This document shows, piece by piece, positions 59,943-64,000 of a stretch of 64,000 nucleotides of DNA (position 1 is its first letter; each line of letters begins with the position of its first letter). The notes under the pieces were generated by a model. That model did not search any database, was not told the DNA's origin, and was given only the letters and a program-made list of their open reading frames with translations. The position numbers and the translations under genes are program-made. The stretch is from Pseudomonas fluorescens (GTDB taxonomy: Bacteria > Pseudomonadota > Gammaproteobacteria > Pseudomonadales > Pseudomonadaceae), in contig NZ_CABVIY010000004.1 of the NCBI RefSeq assembly GCF_902498195.1, positions 434,001 to 498,000 of the forward strand, written 5' to 3'.

Positions 59943-59957
59943 AAGGAATGGTTTTTT

Positions 59958-60800
59958 TCAGAGTGATAGGCGCTGTGCCAATAACGGCAATAACTGCTCG
60001 CACGACCCTTCGATCTTCAAATCCAGCAGCTCATCCGCCCGGGTCTTGCCCAGGTTGATTGCGATCAGTGGCTTGCCCTGATCCACCACCGACCGGCACA
60101 GGCGAAACGCCGAATACGCCATCAGCGACGAGCCGACCACCAGCAGCCCCGCCGCTTTTTCCACCGTCGCCATGGCTTTGGCCGCGGTTTCCTGGGCGAC
60201 GTTCTCGCCGAAAAACACCACATCCGGTTTCATCCGCTCGCCCGTGCAGTGGGGGCAGTGCGGGACCTGAAAGCGCGCTTCGAAGGCGCTGTCCAGCAGG
60301 GTATCGCCGTCCGGGGCCTGCACGGCGTCCACGCCCGCAAGATAGGGGTTCTGCGTTTCCATCACTTGCTGGATCGCGTCGCGCTCGCAGCGCTGTCCGC
60401 AGTCCAGGCACAGGACCCGGTGCAGGCTGCCGTGGAGTTCGATCACGTCGTGGCTGCCGGCCTGGTCGTGCAGGGTGTCGACGTTCTGCGTGATCAGGCC
60501 GCCGATCAGCCGGGTGCTCTGCAAGTGGGCCAGGGTGTCGTGGGCCACATTCGGCATTGCGTGGCGCACCCGTGGCCAGCCGAGCATCGCCCGGGCCCAG
60601 TAGCGCCGCCGGGATTCGGGTGCCGAGAGAAACTCCTGATACATCATGGGCTGCCGGCCACGACGCACACCCTGATGGTCGCGATAGTCGGGAATGCCCG
60701 ACGGCGTGCTGATACCGGCACCGGTCAGCACCGCGAACGGCTCGTCGGCCATGAGTTGCCGGAGGCGGTCGAGCTGTTCGTGGATCAGGCTGTCGATCAT
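59958..60800 (-). CDS. Sir2-family NAD-dependent protein deacetylase/deacylase
   Basis: 280 residues from ATG 60800. TGAGISTPSGIPDYR (26-40) binds NAD, TQNVDTLHDQAG is the second NAD motif, and catalytic H123 is in IELHGS. The structural zinc site has C131 and C134 (CLDCG) and C182 and C185 (CPHC). VVFFGENV and VVGSSL close the Rossmann fold. It removes acyl groups from lysines. The N-terminal extension to 60878 comes from an intergenic repeat and was rejected. Confidence 0.93.
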   Translation of the reverse strand: MIDSLIHEQLDRLRQLMADEPFAVLTGAGISTPSGIPDYRDHQGVRRGRQPMMYQEFLSAPESRRRYWARAMLGWPRVRHAMPNVAHDTLAHLQSTRLIGGLITQNVDTLHDQAGSHDVIELHGSLHRVLCLDCGQRCERDAIQQVMETQNPYLAGVDAVQAPDGDTLLDSAFEARFQVPHCPHCTGERMKPDVVFFGENVAQETAAKAMATVEKAAGLLVVGSSLMAYSAFRLCRSVVDQGKPLIAINLGKTRADELLDLKIEGSCEQLLPLLAQRLSL

Positions 60801-60820
60801 GGAGAGAACCCCGCAATACC

Positions 60821-60906
60821 TGTAGGAGCTGCCGCAGGCTGCGATCTTTTGACTTTGATCTTGAAAAAGCAAGATCAAAAGATCGCAGCCTGCGGCAGCT
60901 CCTACA
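60821..60906. repeat. Inverted repeat, GCAGCCTGCGGCAGCTCC family
   Basis: TGTAGGAGCTGCCGCAGGCT... and its complement, with an inner GACTTTGATCTTG/CAAGATCAAAAG part, between two genes on the same strand. Confidence 0.92.
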
Positions 60907-60916
60907 CAAGCGGTGT

Positions 60917-61963
60917 TTATTTGCGGGCCTCAAGAATCAGGTTGAACGGCGTCTCCGTAGCCCGCCTGAAACTCGAAAAACCGGCCTCGCTGAACACTTT
61001 GCGCAACCGCGCCTCGCCCGCCTGGGCGCCAAGGCCCAGTCCAACCTCCTGAGATAGCGAGTTCGGTGTGCAGATGAAGGTCGAGGCTGCGTAGAACAAC
61101 CGGCCGACCGGGGTGATGTTGTCGTCGAGGGAATCATTGGCGAAGGGTTCCACCAGCAACACCGTGCCGTCCGGCTTCAACGAGTCGTAGGCATGTTTGG
61201 CCGCACCCTCCGGGTCGCCCATGTCGTGCAGACAGTCGAAGTAGCAGACCAGGTCGTAGTCGTCGCCGGGGTAACTTTTGGCCGTGCCCTGGAAGAACCG
61301 GGCCCGCCCGGACACGCCGCCCTCTTCGGCGCGTTGGGTGGCGACGGTGACGGAGGGCGCGTGGTAGTCGAAGCCGACAAACCGCGAATCCGGGAACGCC
61401 TGGGCCATGATCACCGTCGAGGCGCCGTGGCCGCAGCCGATGTCCGCCACTTTGGCCCCGGCCTCCAGTTTCGCCACCACGCCATCCAGCGCCGGCAGCC
61501 ATTCGGCGATCAGGTGCGCCTTGTAGCCGGGCCGGAAGAACCGTTCGGTGCCGCTGAACATGCACGGATGGTGATCGCCCCAGGGCAGGGCGCCGTCGCC
61601 GCGCATGGCCTTGACCAGTTTGTCCTTGTCATGGAAAAACGACGCGACCACCCCGATGCCCCCGGCGATGTAGACCGGCGAATCTTCGATGGCCAGGGCC
61701 AGGGCTTGTTCTTCCGGCAGGCGGAACTGGCCGCCTGAGTGTTCCATGTAGCCCGAGGCGGCGTGGGCGCTAAGCCATTCGCGCACCAGACGGGCATTGC
61801 AGCCGGTTTTTTCGGCGAGTGCTTCAGGGCTGATGAGCTGGCTGTCGGCCATCGCCCGGTACAGGCCGAGCTCCTCGCCGAGGATGACATTGGCGAGCAT
61901 CGCCGCGCCGCCCATGTCATTCACCAGTTTGCCCATGAAATCATTGAGTCTGGCCTCGTCCAT
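60917..61963 (-). CDS. Class I SAM-dependent methyltransferase with N-terminal dimerisation domain
   Basis: 348 residues from ATG 61963. Residues 10-90 form a winged-helix-like region (LYRAMADSQLISPEALAEKTGCNARLVREWLSAHAASGYME), as in small-molecule O/N-methyltransferases. The SAM motif I is VADIGCGHG (172-180). YDLVCYFDCLHDMGDPEGAAKHAYDSLKPDGTVLLVEPFAND gives motifs II-III. The substrate is not predictable. GGAG lies 8 nt upstream of the ATG. The extension to 62062 is not supported. Confidence 0.87.
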   Translation of the reverse strand: MDEARLNDFMGKLVNDMGGAAMLANVILGEELGLYRAMADSQLISPEALAEKTGCNARLVREWLSAHAASGYMEHSGGQFRLPEEQALALAIEDSPVYIAGGIGVVASFFHDKDKLVKAMRGDGALPWGDHHPCMFSGTERFFRPGYKAHLIAEWLPALDGVVAKLEAGAKVADIGCGHGASTVIMAQAFPDSRFVGFDYHAPSVTVATQRAEEGGVSGRARFFQGTAKSYPGDDYDLVCYFDCLHDMGDPEGAAKHAYDSLKPDGTVLLVEPFANDSLDDNITPVGRLFYAASTFICTPNSLSQEVGLGLGAQAGEARLRKVFSEAGFSSFRRATETPFNLILEARK

Positions 61964-62125
61964 CACGTGTGCTCCTTCAGGAGGATCACGGTCCAGAGGC
62001 AGGGTTTGCCTGGGTTTTCGCCGCTGGGCGGTGGTCGTGGGAATGGGCAGGGCGAAAGGCACGTCCTGCGTGCATTAAGTTTAGTCCGCATGGGGTGCAC
62101 TGTTACCCCAGTCGACGAGAGTCCT

Positions 62126-62217
62126 CTGTGGGAGCGGGCTTGCTCGCGAAGGCGCAGTGTCAGTCGACATCTTCTGTGACTGACCCACCGCTTTCGCGAG
62201 CAAGCCCGCTCCCACAG
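62126..62217. repeat. REP pair, GCGGGCTTGCTCGCGAA family
   Basis: CTGTGGGAGCGGGCTTGCTC... and its inverted copy with a GTGTCAGTCGACATC-type spacer, immediately left of the regulatory module at 62245. Confidence 0.92.
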
Positions 62218-62244
62218 GGGGATAGTGTTCAGCAGGCCTTTGTA

Positions 62245-62340
62245 TGTATCTCACTGTATCCAGCCGGCTTCCCGATACAGTTCCCCTCAATTCACCGCCA
62301 CTGCCGAACACAGACCAGATACAAACCTGCGATGAACTGT
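62245..62340 (+). promoter_or_regulatory. Repeated GATACA/TGTATC control module, copy upstream of the formamidase-like gene
   Basis: TGTATC at 62245 and 62255, GATACA at 62274 and 62318, AACACAGA at 62307 and AACTGT at 62335. Start-to-start spacings are 29, 44 and 17 bases for TGTATC-GATACA-GATACA-AACTGT. The same order with spacings 29, 43 and 17 recurs at 63809-63903 before the next gene. A shared regulator is likely; GntR/MocR-type factors read such direct and inverted half-sites, but none is encoded here. Confidence 0.6.
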
Positions 62341-62457
62341 TCAGGCTGTTTTGGCGCCGTTCAACCGTGACGGCCAAGACTTTTTCCCTGGCCGCCGCCA
62401 CCGGCGACCGTTCGCTCCTGACTCTGTGCCGCGCCTGATGCGGTCAAGGGGACCACA

Positions 62458-63792
62458 ATGACAACGCTTGTTCCTGAATCCACGCTCGACACCACGCCGG
62501 TCGATCGCCTGCGGGTCGATCACTACACCAATGGCATCATCGGCCCGAGCCAGCCGATGCTGGGCCCGCTGGCGGACGGCGGCACCCTGATCACCGGGAC
62601 GCCGCCGGGCTGCTGGGGACCAATGATCACGCCGGCCTTTGAAGGCGGTCACGAGGTGACGCAACCGGTGTACGTCGCCGGCGCAGAGATCGGCGATGCG
62701 GTGGCGATCAAGATCCAGAGCATGCGCGTGACGTCGCTGGCCACTTCGTCCGGGGTCATGTCCTTCGTCGAGGGGCGCTACAACGGCGACCCGTTCGTCG
62801 CCAAGTTCTGTTCCAAGTGCGGCACCGAGCATCCGGCCAGCCACGTCGAAGGCATTGGCGAGGACGCGATCCGCTGCAACCACTGTGGCGCCGAGGTCAG
62901 CGCGTTCCGCTTCAGCCACGGCTATGTGATCGTGTTCGACGCACAGAACCAGGTCAGCCTGACGGTCAACCAGGACATCGCCAATCAACTGGCCGGCAAG
63001 GCCTCCGAAATGTCGGCGCTGCCGGAATTCGCCGCCCAGCATTCGATCCTGTCCCTGGCACGCGCCGATATCCCGGGTGTTGCCGCGCACATGCGGCCGT
63101 TTCTCGGCAACATCGGCACCATGCCCTCGCGCGACTTGCCCGACTCGCACAACTGCGCCGACTTCGGCCAGTACCTGATCAACGCCCCGCACCGTTTCGG
63201 CATGACCCGCGAAGAGCTGCACGCAGCCAAGACCGACGGCCACATGGACACCAACTCGATCCGCGAAGGCTGCGTGTTGATCTGTCCGGTGAAAGTGCCG
63301 GGCGCCGGGGTGTACATGGGCGACATGCACGCCCAGCAGGGCAACGGCGAAATCGCCGGGCACGCCACCGATTGCTCCGGGGAAACCGAGGTCGTGGTGG
63401 AAGTGGTGAAAAACCTGACGCTGGAAGGCCCGATCCTCCTGCAAAACCTCGATGACCTGCCACCGATGGCCCGGCCAATGAACGCCGGACAGCGGGCCAA
63501 TGTCCGTGCGCTGGGCGAGCGTTGGGGCCAGCACGAGATCGAGCAGAGCGGCCCGATCACTTTCCTCGGCAGTGGCGAAAACCTCAACCTGGCGGTAGAG
63601 AACGGCTTGCAGCGTGCCGCCAATGCCACCGGCCTGCCGTATGACGAAGTGCTCAACCGCGCCACCATCACCGGTTCCATCGACATCAGCCGCCTGCCGG
63701 GCACCGTGCGCGTGACCTTCCTGTGCCCGATGCCGGTGCTGGACCGCATGGGCATCGGCCATCTGGTGCGCGAGAAATACGACCTGGCGTAA
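62458..63792 (+). CDS. Acetamidase/formamidase family enzyme with an inserted CxxC-CxxC (zinc-ribbon-like) segment
   Basis: 444 residues, FmdA/AmdA family (PF03069). The hallmark GDMHAQQGNGE is at 288-298, with SHNCADFGQYL and HMDTNSIREGC upstream as conserved metal/active-site segments. Four cysteines C118, C121, C140 and C143 (FCSKCG and RCNHCG) form a zinc-ribbon-like insertion in the N-terminal part, which typical shorter family members lack as far as I recall. The family hydrolyses formamide or short amides to ammonia and an acid; the substrate here is unknown. AAGGGGA lies 5-7 nt before ATG. It is preceded by the 62245-62340 module. Confidence 0.85.
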   Translation: MTTLVPESTLDTTPVDRLRVDHYTNGIIGPSQPMLGPLADGGTLITGTPPGCWGPMITPAFEGGHEVTQPVYVAGAEIGDAVAIKIQSMRVTSLATSSGVMSFVEGRYNGDPFVAKFCSKCGTEHPASHVEGIGEDAIRCNHCGAEVSAFRFSHGYVIVFDAQNQVSLTVNQDIANQLAGKASEMSALPEFAAQHSILSLARADIPGVAAHMRPFLGNIGTMPSRDLPDSHNCADFGQYLINAPHRFGMTREELHAAKTDGHMDTNSIREGCVLICPVKVPGAGVYMGDMHAQQGNGEIAGHATDCSGETEVVVEVVKNLTLEGPILLQNLDDLPPMARPMNAGQRANVRALGERWGQHEIEQSGPITFLGSGENLNLAVENGLQRAANATGLPYDEVLNRATITGSIDISRLPGTVRVTFLCPMPVLDRMGIGHLVREKYDLA

Positions 63793-63801
63793 TGCCTGAT
63801 C

Positions 63802-63833
63802 CGGGGTCTGTATCACAGTGTGTACAGACCCCG
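63802..63833 (+). terminator. Hairpin after the formamidase-like gene
   Basis: CGGGGTCTGTA pairs perfectly with TACAGACCCCG over a 10-nt loop, 10 bases after the stop. It has no T tract, and it contains the TGTATC half-site of the second control module, so a regulatory role is an alternative. Confidence 0.5.
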
Positions 63834-63903
63834 CGACGATACACGTCCTGCCGTTTTCCGTCGGCGCGCAACACAGAGCCGATACATCGCTTCGGTTAAC
63901 TGT
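63809..63903 (+). promoter_or_regulatory. Repeated GATACA/TGTATC control module, second copy
   Basis: TGTATC 63809, GATACA 63838, AACACAGA 63870, GATACA 63881, AACTGT 63898. Order and spacing match the copy at 62245-62340 while the sequence between half-sites differs, which argues for functional conservation rather than recent duplication. It ends 33 bases before the next ATG. Confidence 0.6.
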
Positions 63904-63936
63904 GAGCACGTTCCGACAACCCCTGAGATCGACAAC

Positions 63937-64000
63937 ATGCAGACTCCCATCACCTACGCCAGGGCCAGCGCCGGGCTCGGCTTGCGTCGCGGTTTAATGA
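63937..64000 (+). CDS. Start of a gene, possibly DUF692 (MNIO) family (partial)
   Basis: Only 21 codons are inside the window: MQTPITYARASAGLGLRRG... The AGLGLRR motif followed by a leucine-rich helix is how many DUF692 proteins begin; that family includes multinuclear iron-dependent oxidases that modify peptides (MbnB, TglH). With so little sequence this is a guess. The candidate ATG is preceded by GAGATCGACAAC, a weak ribosome-binding site. Confidence 0.4.
   Translation, partial: MQTPITYARASAGLGLRRGLM

Overview
The window reads as chromosomal DNA of a fluorescent-group Pseudomonas. The coding sequences are high-GC, genes are tightly packed, and many junctions are ATGA-type overlaps. Intergenic gaps carry two abundant inverted-repeat families typical of that group (cores GCGGGCTTGCTCGCGAA and GCAGCCTGCGGCAGCTCC). 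Gene content fits too: hglS, cobF, ftrA, an AruF/AruG-type pair, a MASE2-GGDEF protein and an MntH transporter. I saw no rRNA, tRNA, CRISPR array, prophage or complete insertion sequence. Product names come from motif recognition and recalled family knowledge; no database search was run.

Layout. (1) 1-9495, minus strand: most of a capsule/exopolysaccharide operon (ugd, UDP-uronate 4-epimerase, initiating sugar transferase, ParA-type BY-kinase, Wza, Wzz, GT4, Wzy/ligase-like protein, GT2), leaving the window at base 1. A phosphoethanolamine-transferase-like gene is divergent at 9885. (2) 11.7-15.7 kb: four regulators in mirror order (AraC, LysR, LysR, AraC). (3) 15.7-16.8 kb: a gene-free island of long repeats. 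(4) 16.8-25.3 kb: DUF1302 - DUF1329 - two DUF1254/DUF1214 proteins, facing an alkyl-sulfatase-like MBL enzyme across a tandemly duplicated REP region. (5) 25.4-30.3 kb: an AttEFGH-like ABC exporter with an AttH/CrtC-type lipoprotein and a small periplasmic protein. (6) 30.8-38.3 kb: DJ-1 family protein, hglS, an esterase plus Baeyer-Villiger monooxygenase pair, diguanylate cyclase, oxaloacetate decarboxylase.

(7) 38.4-47.1 kb: a second AruF/AruG-like arginine succinyltransferase pair with a 20-codon upstream ORF, a degenerate histidine phosphatase coupled to cobF, ftrA with a rhodanese, a glutamine amidotransferase, an AotJ-like binding protein and an AotO-like desuccinylase. No permease genes accompany the last two. 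(8) 47.2-53.4 kb: esterase, secreted protein, RelE/ParE-StbD toxin-antitoxin, monooxygenase-GST operon, membrane protein, chalcone-isomerase-like protein, mntH. (9) 53.4-59.9 kb: LysR with SDR and an F420-type oxidoreductase; an scoAB-atoB operon with a divergent LysR. (10) 59.9-64 kb: Sir2, a methyltransferase, a formamidase-family enzyme with an inserted zinc-ribbon-like motif, and the start of a gene that looks like DUF692.

Best leads for follow-up: a TGTATC/GATACA/GATACA/AACTGT module repeated with nearly identical spacing in front of the last two genes; the DUF1302/1329/1254/sulfatase block; the second arginine succinyltransferase pair with its short upstream ORF; and the overlapping alternative stem-loops at 30447-30510.
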